Source of the DNA: an uncultured Lachnospiraceae bacterium
Lineage (GTDB): Bacteria; Bacillota; Clostridia; Lachnospirales; Lachnospiraceae
DNA length: 64,000 bases
Assembly: GCA_910585545.1 (NCBI GenBank)
Contig: CAJUFN010000008.1
Span: 37,558 to 101,557, forward strand
Direction: 5' to 3'
Both the position numbers and the translations under genes were made by a program. Numbering within the stretch: position 1 is the stretch's first letter; the number at the start of each line of letters is the position of its first letter. The notes beneath the pieces were generated by a model, which was given only the letters and a program-made list of their open reading frames with translations, was not told the origin of the DNA and ran no database searches. Of this stretch, positions 25,870 through 34,621 are shown piece after piece.

Positions 25870-26605
25870 AGTCACTCACCGTCTTTCTTTTTAGCAGATC
25901 ACCTATTCTGGTTCTTTTAACCGAGTATTTTTCAAGCATCTGCTGTATTGTCTGGTTTCCAAAGGCTTCTTTTGTATCGTTTAATTTCATTTCGCCGCCG
26001 TCAATCAATATCACGTAATCCGCAATATTTTCTATATCGCTAATGATATGCGTAGACATTAAAATTCCGATTTTTCTGTCACGAATCTCCTGCAATATCC
26101 GCATAAAATCTTTTCGGAACACTGGATCGAATCCTGACGTCGGCTCATCTAACAATAAAAATTCCGGTGCATGAGACATGGCAAATGCCAACTGAAATTT
26201 CATATACATTCCTTTAGAAAATTGGAAAATCGGCTGCCCTTTGGGAAGTTTCAGTCTGTCCAGCCACCGATAATACTCCTCCATGGAAAACTTCTCAAAA
26301 TAACATCCAAGCAATTCTCCATTCTCTAAAGCATTCTTATCCTTAAAAAATGAAATATCTTCCGATACGACTGCTATTTTTTGCTTTACCGTCTCATAAT
26401 TATCTTTAAGTGTCATGCCATCCACCATGACCTCACCTTCATATTCCGGCTCCATCCCTGCCAGAATACGAATCAGCGTAGATTTTCCTGCTCCATTCAC
26501 TCCGATCAATCCCGTCAGATATCCGCTTTCCATCTGAAAAGAAATCGGCTTCAATGAAAACGCATGAACCTTTTTTTCTATGCCAATACACTGCATCTTA
26601 CTCAT
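25856..26605 (-). CDS. ABC transporter ATP-binding protein (YtrB/BcrA type)
   Basis: A 249-residue ATPase. Walker A GVNGAGKST is near residue 34, the signature region FSKGMYMKFQLAFAMSHAP lies before Walker B FLLLDEPTSGFDP, and the switch histidine is in STHIISDI. The signature reads FSKGM rather than LSGGQ, as in several YtrA-linked ATPases. The start is ATG at 26605, eight bases after GGGAG. It is downstream of the GntR gene and overlaps the small membrane gene. Confidence 0.9.
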   Translation of the reverse strand: MSKMQCIGIEKKVHAFSLKPISFQMESGYLTGLIGVNGAGKSTLIRILAGMEPEYEGEVMVDGMTLKDNYETVKQKIAVVSEDISFFKDKNALENGELLGCYFEKFSMEEYYRWLDRLKLPKGQPIFQFSKGMYMKFQLAFAMSHAPEFLLLDEPTSGFDPVFRKDFMRILQEIRDRKIGILMSTHIISDIENIADYVILIDGGEMKLNDTKEAFGNQTIQQMLEKYSVKRTRIGDLLKRKTVSDYDAS

Positions 26606-26617
26606 CTTTTCCACTCC

Positions 26618-26995
26618 CTACATCTCATTTTCATATAGCGCTTGCCAAATACTGCTCAACTCTTCCAAAGGCACTCCAAGTTCTTTACACTCTCGAATCA
26701 CATCCATCATCTTTGCCTCTATCTGACGCAGCCGCTCTTCTCTCAATCGTTCCCTGTTCGGCTCTTTCACATAGAATCCCTTTCCTGCCATGGAATAAAT
26801 CAAATCTTGCTTTTCCAATTCTTCATATGCGCGTTTTGTTGTAATGACGCTAATCTCCAAATCCTTTGCCAGGGATCGAATAGAAGGAAGCATATCTCCT
26901 GGCAACATTATTTTCTTGATAATAGCATTCTTAATCTCTCTTACAATCTGTTCATAAATCGGCATACTGTCGCTCTCTCTAAGAACAATATTCAC
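26618..26995 (-). CDS. GntR family regulator, YtrA subfamily
   Basis: A 125-residue regulator: a winged helix (about 1-75, with the GntR pattern PIYEQIVREIKNAIIKKIMLPGDMLPSIRSLAKDLEIS) and a short C-terminal dimerisation helix, the size of YtrA. Start is GTG at 26995 after AAAGGAGGAGG. YtrA-type repressors bind palindromes in the promoters of adjacent ABC genes and respond to cell-wall stress. The likely target is the 28-bp palindrome at 28673-28700. Confidence 0.92.
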   Translation of the reverse strand: MNIVLRESDSMPIYEQIVREIKNAIIKKIMLPGDMLPSIRSLAKDLEISVITTKRAYEELEKQDLIYSMAGKGFYVKEPNRERLREERLRQIEAKMMDVIRECKELGVPLEELSSIWQALYENEM

Positions 26996-27009
26996 TTCCC
27001 CCTCCTCCT

Positions 27010-27771
27010 TTAAAAATCATACTGTACTGATTCGACTTCTGGCTGTTTCGCATATACCTCTTCATATGACAGCACTTCTTCCAATACCTTTTTGGTATAT
27101 CGCACCACAACAAACATGTTTATCATAAATAAAACTACCCAAATGTTAAACCGCATTTTTTCTGAAATCCAAACCCACTCCTTGACATCTATAATAAAAA
27201 ATGCCAACTCCAAACCCAAAAGAGAGGTCCAGTACACTTTAAAAATCTCTTCTTCCCGGGAACGAATCAGATAACCACGTCCATCTAACTTTTTTGTGCC
27301 GAAATCCTTTCTGCCAACATTGACTACAATATTAAACATAGCAAAAAAACTTAACATCAAAAGAATCACTTGGAAAGAAATTCCCACATCATAAAAGGGT
27401 TCTTTGACTCCCAACACAATATATATTGCTATTACAAAAGCACCAATCAGCATTTTTAAAAACAACTGTGCATATAAATATCTCATTTTTTCCTGATATC
27501 CGGCCGGACATATGTACAGACCTTTGCAAACACGAAGCGGCACTTCTGAAAAAACTGCCATATTCAGATACATCGCTCCAAATACAGCAATCAAGTATTG
27601 GCTGTGAATTACCGTTTCGCTAACTACATTATCACCTAACATCATTTTTATACTACTATTTCCATTTATAAAAAACACACTCAAAAATAATACCAGGATA
27701 ATACGTCCCTTATTGTTCCTTATAGCTTTCGAAATATCCCGAAATGTCATTCTTACAAGCATACTATACAT
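27010..27771 (-). CDS. ABC transporter permease
   Basis: A 253-residue membrane protein with about six hydrophobic segments, for example IILVLFLSVFFI, YLIAVFGAMYLNMAVF and VVLFMINMFVVV. The start is placed at ATG 27771, eight bases after a G-run; ATG 27777 two bases after it is also possible. It overlaps the upstream ATPase gene end by 8 bp. The GntR gene follows 14 bp later. Confidence 0.8.
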   Translation of the reverse strand: MYSMLVRMTFRDISKAIRNNKGRIILVLFLSVFFINGNSSIKMMLGDNVVSETVIHSQYLIAVFGAMYLNMAVFSEVPLRVCKGLYICPAGYQEKMRYLYAQLFLKMLIGAFVIAIYIVLGVKEPFYDVGISFQVILLMLSFFAMFNIVVNVGRKDFGTKKLDGRGYLIRSREEEIFKVYWTSLLGLELAFFIIDVKEWVWISEKMRFNIWVVLFMINMFVVVRYTKKVLEEVLSYEEVYAKQPEVESVQYDF

Positions 27772-28624
27772 ATTCATAGCCCCCCTTCTCAAGGCAAAAC
27801 ATAATCTCATCTAAAAGCGGTCTTCTCGTCTCATATCGGCTATAATCTTCTGTCTCTTCTTTTTTTACAAATGCATAATTTTGAAATTCCCTATACTCTT
27901 TATATATGATATTGGCCACTTGAAGTCCTTCAATCTCTTCCTTTGTGCCATAGATAAAAAGATACCTCTCCTTCATCTCTTCCACACTTGTATTCAATAC
28001 GATCCTTCCGTTCTTCATAAGCGCAACATAATCTCCGATTCTATCCAGATCTTCTGTTATATGCGTAGAAAGTAACACACTCCTCGTTCCATCTTCCACA
28101 ATCTCCTGTATATATCCCATCAATTCTTTCCGAAATACCGGATCTAATCCAGATGCCGGTTCATCCATAATAAATAAATCCGCATCGTGAGAGAGCGCAA
28201 ATGCAAGCTGAAAACGAATCTTAAAACCAGTGGAAAGTTTTCTAATCTTTTGTTGCAGCGGAATTTGAAAACGTCTGCACAATTCCTTGAATATTTCCAT
28301 ATCGAATTTAGAATACATCTTTCCAAAATACTCTGCATTTTTTATAACAGAAAAATCTTCCTCAAACATATTCTTATCCAATACTACTCCTATTCTGTCT
28401 TTTGCTTTCATTTCATCCTCATCCATAAGGAAACCACATACACTCACTTTCCCGCTATCTTTCTCATAAATATTCAGAATCGTTCGAATCAGTGTCGTTT
28501 TTCCAGTCCCATTCACTCCGATTAATCCTTGTACATATCCTGGTTCTAATCGAAGATTAACATCCTCTAAGTAGAAAGAATCCAATTCCTTTGTCAAATG
28601 CTCTATATGCAGCAATTCCTTCAT
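27764..28624 (-). CDS. ABC transporter ATP-binding protein (first of two)
   Basis: A 286-residue ATPase. Walker A GVNGTGKTT is near residue 35, the region LSTGFKIRFQLAFALSHDA precedes Walker B FIMDEPASGLDP, and the switch histidine lies in STHITEDL. The start is ATG 28624, six bases after AGGAGGG; a TTG upstream carries no better site. It heads the operon with permease, GntR regulator, second ATPase and second membrane protein. The shared YtrA-like layout suggests export of, or resistance to, an envelope-active compound. Confidence 0.9.
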   Translation of the reverse strand: MKELLHIEHLTKELDSFYLEDVNLRLEPGYVQGLIGVNGTGKTTLIRTILNIYEKDSGKVSVCGFLMDEDEMKAKDRIGVVLDKNMFEEDFSVIKNAEYFGKMYSKFDMEIFKELCRRFQIPLQQKIRKLSTGFKIRFQLAFALSHDADLFIMDEPASGLDPVFRKELMGYIQEIVEDGTRSVLLSTHITEDLDRIGDYVALMKNGRIVLNTSVEEMKERYLFIYGTKEEIEGLQVANIIYKEYREFQNYAFVKKEETEDYSRYETRRPLLDEIMFCLEKGGYEYV

Positions 28625-28672
28625 CTCCATCCCTCCTGACAAACCTTACTTCATTTTTATCCATGTGTGTAT

Positions 28673-28724
28673 ATACTGTATATATCCATATGCACAGTAT
28701 AAATATAAAAAAATCCTTTGTCAA
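28673..28724 (-). promoter_or_regulatory. Promoter and operator of the YtrA-type ABC operon
   Basis: On the minus strand TTGACA (28719-28724) and TATACT (28697-28702) are 17 bp apart. A 28-bp imperfect palindrome (28673-28700), starting ATACTGT and ending ACAGTAT, overlaps the -10 and the start region. This is the expected position for repression by the GntR regulator encoded in the operon. Confidence 0.8.
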
Positions 28725-28755
28725 GTGAAATATTACTTTTCCCAAAAATCCCCGA

Positions 28756-29070
28756 TTATTCCGCATCCTCCTCCAGCGCTTCGATCAAAAAACTAACCGG
28801 ACGAAAACCATCATTACAGGAAATCATCGCTGATTTTTTATTTTTCATCCAGCCTTCATACAAATCCTCTCCACCATGGGAGAGTGTCATCACAAACGCA
28901 GACATACTCTCCCATGCACTCTCGCACATCCCTTGAGGCTTCTCCCAACCATTTGCGATGAACACCTGCCCTGGCTTCATATCACAGGCATGTTCAATCG
29001 GATTTTCATATTTTTCAATCAGATCATCATAACATGCCATTTTCATTACTGTAATTTTACATTTTTTCAT
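28756..29070 (-). CDS. TIGR04076 family protein
   Basis: A 104-residue protein with the conserved pattern MKKCKITVMKMACYDDLIEKY, a central MKPGQVFIANGWEKPQGMCESAW and SCNDGFRPVSFLIE near the end. Members are common in anaerobes and have no firm function. Three cysteines are conserved in this pattern (K-C, M-C and S-C-N). The ATG at 29070 follows GAGGTG by nine bases. The preceding gene ends 12 bp upstream, so they are probably co-transcribed. Confidence 0.8.
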   Translation of the reverse strand: MKKCKITVMKMACYDDLIEKYENPIEHACDMKPGQVFIANGWEKPQGMCESAWESMSAFVMTLSHGGEDLYEGWMKNKKSAMISCNDGFRPVSFLIEALEEDAE

Positions 29071-29081
29071 ATGTTCTTCTT

Positions 29082-29858
29082 TCACCTCGTCTGACTTATT
29101 CTCTTTTGAACATTCAAGTCCATTCCCAACATCATCTTGATCAGCCATATAAAAAACAAGATTACAACAATCGGAATCACACACGAAGTAACAATCATCA
29201 CCGCAAGTGCTTCCACAAAATTACTCAAAACGGTTTCTATTTTCGTTGTTACATTTTTCACTCCATCTTTTATCTTAGAAATAATTCCGGATATCACACC
29301 TTCATCTTCCGCATTTCCTTCAATCTCTTCTGCTGTCTGCTTTGCCGATTCAATCGTATTTTCTATGGAAGCATCATAGGTTGCCTCTATCATATCTGCT
29401 ACTTTTACACTTGCCGGAACCACCAAAACGATTGCTGCACCAAAAACAACCATTTTTGTTGCTATCCGTTTCAAAATCTCCTTTCCGCAAACTACATTTA
29501 CGGAAAACAAAACACATGCAGCCGGAATTAATATCATAAACGTTATCCATCCGGTAATCGTCAATAGATATTTTTCCAGATACAGTGCACAAAGCACCAA
29601 TAAAAAATACGAACTCAAATCTGCGAGCTTCTCTGCGATCGGATTGCCTACATCCCCTGGAATCAGCGTAATTGCTGCCGAAACTGCTGTAGATGTAGCC
29701 GTTAGTTCCATCACGGTTATTTTCTTCTCATCCAAAGATTGTATTGTCTTTTCATGGAATTCTGGTGAAGAAGCAAACCTTGCCATCACAAGCATGGAAA
29801 TCAAAGCTATAATAAGGGGAATAATTATCTTTGCCATTTTTTTAGAATCTATTTTCAC
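29082..29858 (-). CDS. Membrane protein of unknown function
   Basis: A 258-residue protein with hydrophobic segments at the N-terminus (about 9-27), in the middle (about 82-98, 105-125 and 145-165) and at the C-terminus (about 222-245). An acidic helical region (about 170-220) lies between the last two. The start is GTG at 29858, nine bases after GGAGG. No family is recognised. It precedes the TIGR04076 gene by 11 bp. Confidence 0.7.
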   Translation of the reverse strand: MKIDSKKMAKIIIPLIIALISMLVMARFASSPEFHEKTIQSLDEKKITVMELTATSTAVSAAITLIPGDVGNPIAEKLADLSSYFLLVLCALYLEKYLLTITGWITFMILIPAACVLFSVNVVCGKEILKRIATKMVVFGAAIVLVVPASVKVADMIEATYDASIENTIESAKQTAEEIEGNAEDEGVISGIISKIKDGVKNVTTKIETVLSNFVEALAVMIVTSCVIPIVVILFFIWLIKMMLGMDLNVQKRISQTR

Positions 29859-30001
29859 TTTTGTATACCTCCGGCTATGATTATTTTCCTCATAGTATAG
29901 CACATTTATATTTCTTTGGAAACTGGAAGCTGTTGCTTGATGTTATCTTAAACCATTTCACATGCTAGCAGGTATGAAATGAAAGGAAAGGAGATAGACA
30001 C

Positions 30002-30043
30002 ATGGCAGTATATAAAGATAATAATCGTGGAACATGGCACTGA
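30002..30043 (+). pseudogene. N-terminal fragment of a phage-type integrase
   Basis: After AAAGGAG the frame encodes MAVYKDNNRGTWH and then a stop. This matches the typical start of tyrosine integrases from Lachnospiraceae elements (MAVYKDKKRGTW...). Nothing of the remaining integrase is present. It is a scar rather than a gene. Confidence 0.55.
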
Positions 30044-30228
30044 AAATCCTCAACACAAGAGGACTTGCATGGTTTCTGACCTTTCAAGTCCTCTGCTGTA
30101 TCATGGTGCTGTTGGCTATGTCTGCTCCGTCAAGGACTGCCCTATATGTGTCATTTACAAACACAAAAACCATTATTAAAAAACGAAAAAGTGCCATTGA
30201 TGCTAGGATTTCAATTGCCTGCTGCCAC

Positions 30229-30360
30229 TTGCAGAATCTATTCAGATATGCTATATTGAAGATACAAAAAAGGGAAACCGCAAGCAGCTTACCCCGAACA
30301 ATGATTTACTACCCTAGTGGGCAGCCGTCACATGTGCAGGATGTGGCGGCTATTTTCGTT
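30229..30360 (+). ncRNA. Predicted antisense antitoxin RNA (RatA-like)
   Basis: A promoter on the plus strand has TTGCAG (30229-30234) and TATATT (30252-30257), 17-bp spacer. A hairpin AGCCGTCACAT...ATGTGGCGGCT at 30323-30351 followed by TATTTTCGTTT would end an RNA of about 100 nt. It overlaps the 3' part of the toxin transcript from the opposite strand, as in TxpA/RatA. Confidence 0.6.
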
Positions 30361-30445
30361 TATCCTTGAAAATCTCATACAAAAGGCCTACAAGGGCAAC
30401 AATGAATATTAACACCTGAATTAGATCAGAATATGTAACATACAT
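30350..30445 (-). CDS. Type I toxin, holin-like (TxpA/BsrG family)
   Basis: A 31-residue peptide, MYVTYSDLIQVLIFIVALVG then LLYEIFKDKRK: short polar N-terminus, one transmembrane helix and a lysine-rich tail, the pattern of the holin-like toxin family. The ATG at 30445 is eight bases after GGAGGG; an ATG at 30451 is only two bases from it. A long structured leader (30446-30525) could mask the ribosome site, as is usual for such toxins. The stop codon is the first base of the antitoxin terminator hairpin. It is too short for normal gene callers. Confidence 0.8.
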   Translation of the reverse strand: MYVTYSDLIQVLIFIVALVGLLYEIFKDKRK

Positions 30446-30530
30446 CAGCATCGCCCTCCTTTCTTTCGTCTGGAGGGTTAGCCCCTCCGAAAAGAGGGTA
30501 AGCCGCCCGGCTTTGGTTTCCCATGTTGGG

Positions 30531-30559
30531 ATTGTATCACATAGTGATAATTTTTTCAA
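30531..30559 (-). promoter_or_regulatory. Promoter of the toxin mRNA
   Basis: On the minus strand TTGAAA (30554-30559) and TACAAT (30531-30536), 17-bp spacer. The leader that follows has a GC-rich hairpin around GCCGCCCGGC. Confidence 0.7.
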
Positions 30560-30734
30560 TTAACTCTGCCTGTTTTCTGCTTACGCAATGAATTTATCAG
30601 GCATAAATATAGGCGCTTTCAGACATCTGTCAATATACATGAGAATCCATTTTCTCCTAAAACACCTGATTCTGGCTGTCACTATGGCATCCACCCATCC
30701 GGCACCTTTGTTTACCTTTGCTCCTTGCTGACAC

Positions 30735-30780
30735 AAAAAAGATGTCCTTATTCCTGTAAACAGGATAAGTCCATCTTTTC
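30735..30780 (-). terminator. Intrinsic terminator of leuS
   Basis: AAAAAGATGTCCTTATTCCTG pairs with CAGGATAAGTCCATCTTTT around TAAA; stem of about 17 bp with one mismatch, 15 bp after the leuS stop. The 30560-30734 gap holds no recognised gene. Confidence 0.8.
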
Positions 30781-30795
30781 CATTATCTGCACTGT

Positions 30796-33222
30796 CTATT
30801 TCTGTACAATATTTATAATTCTGCCCGGTACATAAATCTCTTTTACGATTGTTCCGTCAAGTTTTTCTGCTACTGCTTCTTTTCCGGCTGCAATGGCGTC
30901 TTCTTTGGAAATATCTGCCGGTACTGTGATGACTGCTCTTGTCTTACCATTAATCTGAACAGCTACTTCCTTTTCGTCATCTTTCATCTTTGCTTCATCA
31001 TAAGACGGCCATCCTGCGCTAAATACGCTGCCTTCATTTCCTAACTGCTCCCACATCTCTTCTGATATATGCGGTGCGAACGGCGCTAAGAGAACTGTTA
31101 ATACTTTCAACGTCTCTTTGTCAATTCCGCCTTCCTTTTTAGCCACTTCGCTCAATTTATTTGTATATTCCATGAAACCTGAAATTACAGTATTTAAACT
31201 AAAGTTCTCCAGACGCGTTGTGATGTCATACGCAAGTTTATTACGCAATTTTACCATTTCTTTCGTTTCTTTGACATCTGCATCTTTACTGTCTATCACA
31301 AGATTCCATACTTTCTTAAGGAAACGATATACACCATCAATTCCTCTGTCATCCCACTCTGCATCTAATTCCGGCGGACCTACGAACAATTCGTACATTC
31401 TGAGGGAATCACATCCGTAATCTCTTACCAGATCATCCGGAGATACTACATTTCCTTTTGATTTACTCATCTTGATACCATTTTTACCGGTAATCATACC
31501 CTGGTTAAACAATTTCTTAAATGGTTCATCAAAATCAACTGCTCCAATATCATACAAGAATTTAGTATAGAAACGAGAGTACAGTAAATGAAGAACCGCA
31601 TGTTCTACACCACCGATATACATATCAACCGGAAGCATCTCATCTGCTTTTTCTTTAGATACCAATGCTTCTGAATTATGATTGTCTACATAACGCAGGA
31701 AATACCATGAAGAACCTGCCCACTGAGGCATTGTATTCGTCTCACGTTTTGCCGGTTTTCCACAAACCGGACAAGTTGTATTTACCCAGCTTTCAATTCC
31801 TGCGAGCGGAGATTCTCCCGTTCCTGTCGGTTCATAAGAGTCTACTTCCGGCAATGTTAATGGAAGTTCTTCTTCCGGTACCGGAACAGCTCCACAATCC
31901 GGACAGTGTACGATCGGGATTGGTTCTCCCCAATAACGTTGACGTGAGAATACCCAGTCACGTAATTTATAGTTGACAGTTGCTTTACCAATTCCACGTT
32001 CTTCAATGATGTGCGGCGCCTCTTTTTTCAGCACTGCAGATTCCATTCCATTCCATTCACCGGAATTGATCATTGTTCCCGAAGCCTCTGTGTAAGCTTC
32101 TGTCATATTTTCGATTTCCACGCCGTCTTTTGCGATTACCTGAATGATCGGAATATTGAATTTTGTTGCAAATTCAAAGTCACGGTCATCATGAGCCGGT
32201 ACACACATAATTGCACCGGTACCGTAATCAGCCAATACATAATCCGACAGCCAGATCGGTGTCTTTGCTCCGTTTAACGGATTAATTGCATAAGAACCTG
32301 TAAATACACCTGTTTTTTCCTTATCCTGAAGTCTGTCTACATTGGACTTCATCGAAGAATCGTAAATGTATTTTTCAACAGCTTCTCTCGTCTCATCTGT
32401 TGCCAGTTTTGCCGCAAGCGCATGTTCCGGCGCCAATACCATAAATGTTGCACCGTGAAGCGTATCCGGTCTTGTTGTGTAGACTGTAATTTTTTCATCC
32501 ATTCCATCAACCGGGAAATCAACCTCTGCACCGTAAGATTTTCCGATCCAGTCAGACTGCATCTTCTTAACCTTTTCCGGCCAGTCAAGCTTGTCAAGGT
32601 CATTCAAAAGACGTTCTGCATATGCCGTAATCTTCAACATCCACTGACGAAGATTTTTCTTAGTCACTTCTGTACCGCAGCGCTCGCATTTTCCATTTAC
32701 AACCTCTTCATTGGCAAGCCCTGTCTTACAGGAAGGACACCAGTTAATCGGAAATTCTTTCTCATATGCAAGTCCTTCTTTAAACATTTTCACAAAAATC
32801 CACTGTGTCCATTTATAGAATTCCGGATCCGTTGTATTTACTTCCATATCCCAGTCATATAATGCCGCAATATCATTAATCTGATTCTTAATATTTGCTA
32901 CGTTCTGTGCTGTAGAAATCGCCGGATGCACGCCCATCTTAATCGCATAATTCTCCGCAGGAAGTCCAAATGCATCCCATCCCATCGGATGTACGATGTA
33001 ATAATTCTGAAGCAATTTGTAACGACTCCACACGTCAGAGATCACATATCCTCTCCAGTGTCCTACATGGAGTCCATTTCCTGACGGATATGGAAACATA
33101 TCCAGACAATAGTATTTCTGTTTTTTATTACCGTTTTCGTCGGTCTTTGGGTTCACTGGATTCTTTGCCCAGTTTTCACGCCATTTCTTTTCAATCGCCT
33201 TATGATTATAAGGTACTGCCAT
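30796..33222 (-). CDS. leuS: Leucyl-tRNA synthetase
   Basis: An 808-residue class I aminoacyl-tRNA synthetase that charges tRNA(Leu). The HIGH motif appears as HVGH within PYPSGNGLHVGHWRGY near residue 50. The CP1 editing domain occupies about 225-410 (TTRPDTLHGATF and GTGAIMCVPAHDDRD). KMSKSKGN is near residue 575. The C-terminal anticodon domain is present and full length. The long 5' leader has no T-box; see the next entry. Confidence 0.97.
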   Translation of the reverse strand: MAVPYNHKAIEKKWRENWAKNPVNPKTDENGNKKQKYYCLDMFPYPSGNGLHVGHWRGYVISDVWSRYKLLQNYYIVHPMGWDAFGLPAENYAIKMGVHPAISTAQNVANIKNQINDIAALYDWDMEVNTTDPEFYKWTQWIFVKMFKEGLAYEKEFPINWCPSCKTGLANEEVVNGKCERCGTEVTKKNLRQWMLKITAYAERLLNDLDKLDWPEKVKKMQSDWIGKSYGAEVDFPVDGMDEKITVYTTRPDTLHGATFMVLAPEHALAAKLATDETREAVEKYIYDSSMKSNVDRLQDKEKTGVFTGSYAINPLNGAKTPIWLSDYVLADYGTGAIMCVPAHDDRDFEFATKFNIPIIQVIAKDGVEIENMTEAYTEASGTMINSGEWNGMESAVLKKEAPHIIEERGIGKATVNYKLRDWVFSRQRYWGEPIPIVHCPDCGAVPVPEEELPLTLPEVDSYEPTGTGESPLAGIESWVNTTCPVCGKPAKRETNTMPQWAGSSWYFLRYVDNHNSEALVSKEKADEMLPVDMYIGGVEHAVLHLLYSRFYTKFLYDIGAVDFDEPFKKLFNQGMITGKNGIKMSKSKGNVVSPDDLVRDYGCDSLRMYELFVGPPELDAEWDDRGIDGVYRFLKKVWNLVIDSKDADVKETKEMVKLRNKLAYDITTRLENFSLNTVISGFMEYTNKLSEVAKKEGGIDKETLKVLTVLLAPFAPHISEEMWEQLGNEGSVFSAGWPSYDEAKMKDDEKEVAVQINGKTRAVITVPADISKEDAIAAGKEAVAEKLDGTIVKEIYVPGRIINIVQK

Positions 33223-33261
33223 GATTTCTTCCTCCTTGAACTAACATTTCCTTATATAATT

Positions 33262-33387
33262 AATAGAAGCCTTTCCATCTCAAAAGAGACGAAAAGGCTT
33301 GATTTTCCGTTTCTATGTCACTAACACTATTTAGTTGGTATCCTTCAACCTTTTGCTATTGTATCTCATAAAACCTTATTTTGTCAA
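33262..33387 (-). promoter_or_regulatory. leuS promoter and leader hairpin
   Basis: On the minus strand TTGACA (33382-33387) and TACAAT (33358-33363), 18-bp spacer. The leader of about 130 nt contains a hairpin AAGCCTTTT...AAAGGCTT near 33262-33297. It has no U-run and no T-box consensus TGGTACCACG, so it is not a standard tRNA-sensing leader. Confidence 0.55.
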
Positions 33388-33492
33388 GATTTTGTAAGGA
33401 TTGTTTACATATTTATTCAAACTCCTCCAAAACCATCTCCCCCTATTATTTGTCTATATTATATAAAAAATATATGAATTTCAATTTAACAG

Positions 33493-33521
33493 TTGTCTGT
33501 TTTTGCTGTATCGTGTATAAT
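33493..33521 (+). promoter_or_regulatory. Promoter of the 33585 P-loop gene
   Basis: TTGTCT (33493-33498) and TATAAT (33516-33521), 17-bp spacer, 63 bp before the start. Confidence 0.6.
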
Positions 33522-33584
33522 AACAATATGATTTGATCTAACTTCTATTAGATTAAAAATACATATTCAAAGGAGACTTTAATT

Positions 33585-34007
33585 ATGGTGAATTTATTAA
33601 CTGGCCCAAAAGGCAGCGGAAAGACACAACAGATGATTGATTTAGCTAACAAAGCTGTAAAGGACTGCAACGGCAACGTTGTTTTTATTAAGAAGAGCCG
33701 TAGAGATACATATAGTTTGTCGTTCGATGTTCGTGCAATTTCCATGGATGATTACCAAGTGATTGACACTACAGCTGCATATATCGGATTCATTTACGGT
33801 ATGCTCGGCGGCAACAGTGATATTGAAGCAATCTTCATCGACGGACTTTTAAAACATGCTGACATCACTTTAGAATCACTTCCTGGAGTAATTGAATCCT
33901 TGAAGAAGATTTCCAAAGAACAAGATGTTGAATTCTACGCAAGCGTAAGCGCTACAACAGAGCAGTTATCTTCCTGTGATTTATCAGATTGTAAAATTTT
34001 GAACTAA
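33585..34007 (+). CDS. Orphan P-loop NTPase
   Basis: A 140-residue protein. Walker A is GPKGSGKT (7-14) and Walker B is probably IEAIFIDGLL near 85. It resembles small thymidine kinase-like or PilT-labelled ATPases of Lachnospiraceae but no family name is certain. There is no DNA-binding or transmembrane segment. AAAGGAGAC precedes the ATG by seven bases. It is a single-gene unit with its own promoter and terminator. Confidence 0.75.
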   Translation: MVNLLTGPKGSGKTQQMIDLANKAVKDCNGNVVFIKKSRRDTYSLSFDVRAISMDDYQVIDTTAAYIGFIYGMLGGNSDIEAIFIDGLLKHADITLESLPGVIESLKKISKEQDVEFYASVSATTEQLSSCDLSDCKILN

Positions 34008-34026
34008 TTACAAATTATCAAAAAAG

Positions 34027-34070
34027 GGATAAAAGATTGAGTAGCATGGCTCTATCTTTTATCCTTCTTT
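34027..34070 (+). terminator. Intrinsic terminator of the P-loop gene
   Basis: GGATAAAAGAT/ATCTTTTATCC stem followed by TTCTTTC, 20 bp after the stop. Confidence 0.75.
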
Positions 34071-34185
34071 CATGACAGTTCAATTTCAAGCTTAATATAA
34101 AAGGATTAATCAAACTTTTCAATTTTTCTCTATATATTTCACTATTCTATCTATGTTTCCGCTTTCCTATTCATCATGCGTTAAT

Positions 34186-34437
34186 TTAAAATTTTTGCAC
34201 ATTCACATGAAGGAAAATCACCATTCCTCCAGCCATATATTGCAGTTCCTTTATAGTATCTACAGCCGCTTGAAGTAGCTGTTCCCCGGTAATCTTCTCA
34301 TTAGCTCCATCCTTAAAGTTCTTTCCCAATTGTGCAATAAGGTATGCCGAAAGAGTATATGTACCATTTTCTTCATCCATTCCACCGCCCAGATAGACTT
34401 GTATCGGTTCTAAAATAATCAAGATATTAAGAATCAT
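34186..34437 (-). pseudogene. Remnant of a GNAT N-acetyltransferase
   Basis: The stretch TYTLSAYLIAQLGKNFKDGANEKITGEQLL...VDTIKELQYMAGG matches the middle of GNAT acetyltransferases of the DUF-linked clostridial type. The N-terminal part and the C-terminal acetyl-CoA and FYExNGF region are missing; the frame ends in VNVQKF. No ribosome site fits the ATG. It is best read as a truncated gene. Confidence 0.55.
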
Positions 34438-34519
34438 CTTGCAGACGACAATATGATAGTCAAAAAGGAAACTAACAGAATTACTGTAAAATTATTTTCG
34501 CAATAATCTATAAAACCTA

Positions 34520-34550
34520 TTGACTCCAACGTAACGTGATACTGTATGCT
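34520..34550 (+). promoter_or_regulatory. MerR-type promoter of the TipAS regulator
   Basis: TTGACT (34520-34525) and TATGCT (34545-34550) with a 19-bp spacer containing a CAACGTAACGTGA dyad. The long spacer is typical of promoters activated by MerR proteins that bind within it. It lies 72 bp before the regulator gene. Confidence 0.7.
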
Positions 34551-34621
34551 ATTCTCATGAAGCAAAGTAGATATGCCGGCATTTTCCATCTTGCTTCTCT
34601 ATGATTTAAGGAGCTGATAAA

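Noticed and set aside
29106..29531. Plus-strand frame rich in Cys and His opposite the 29858 gene
   Set aside because: It is the antisense shadow of a membrane protein gene that has a ribosome site and hydrophobic segments.
30034..30369. 111-residue frame over the antitoxin region
   Set aside because: It is antisense to the toxin, has no ribosome site and shows no protein family.
33240..33400. T-box upstream of leuS
   Set aside because: The leader hairpin lacks the TGGTACCACG box and a terminator T-run; a true T-box is seen only at pheST.
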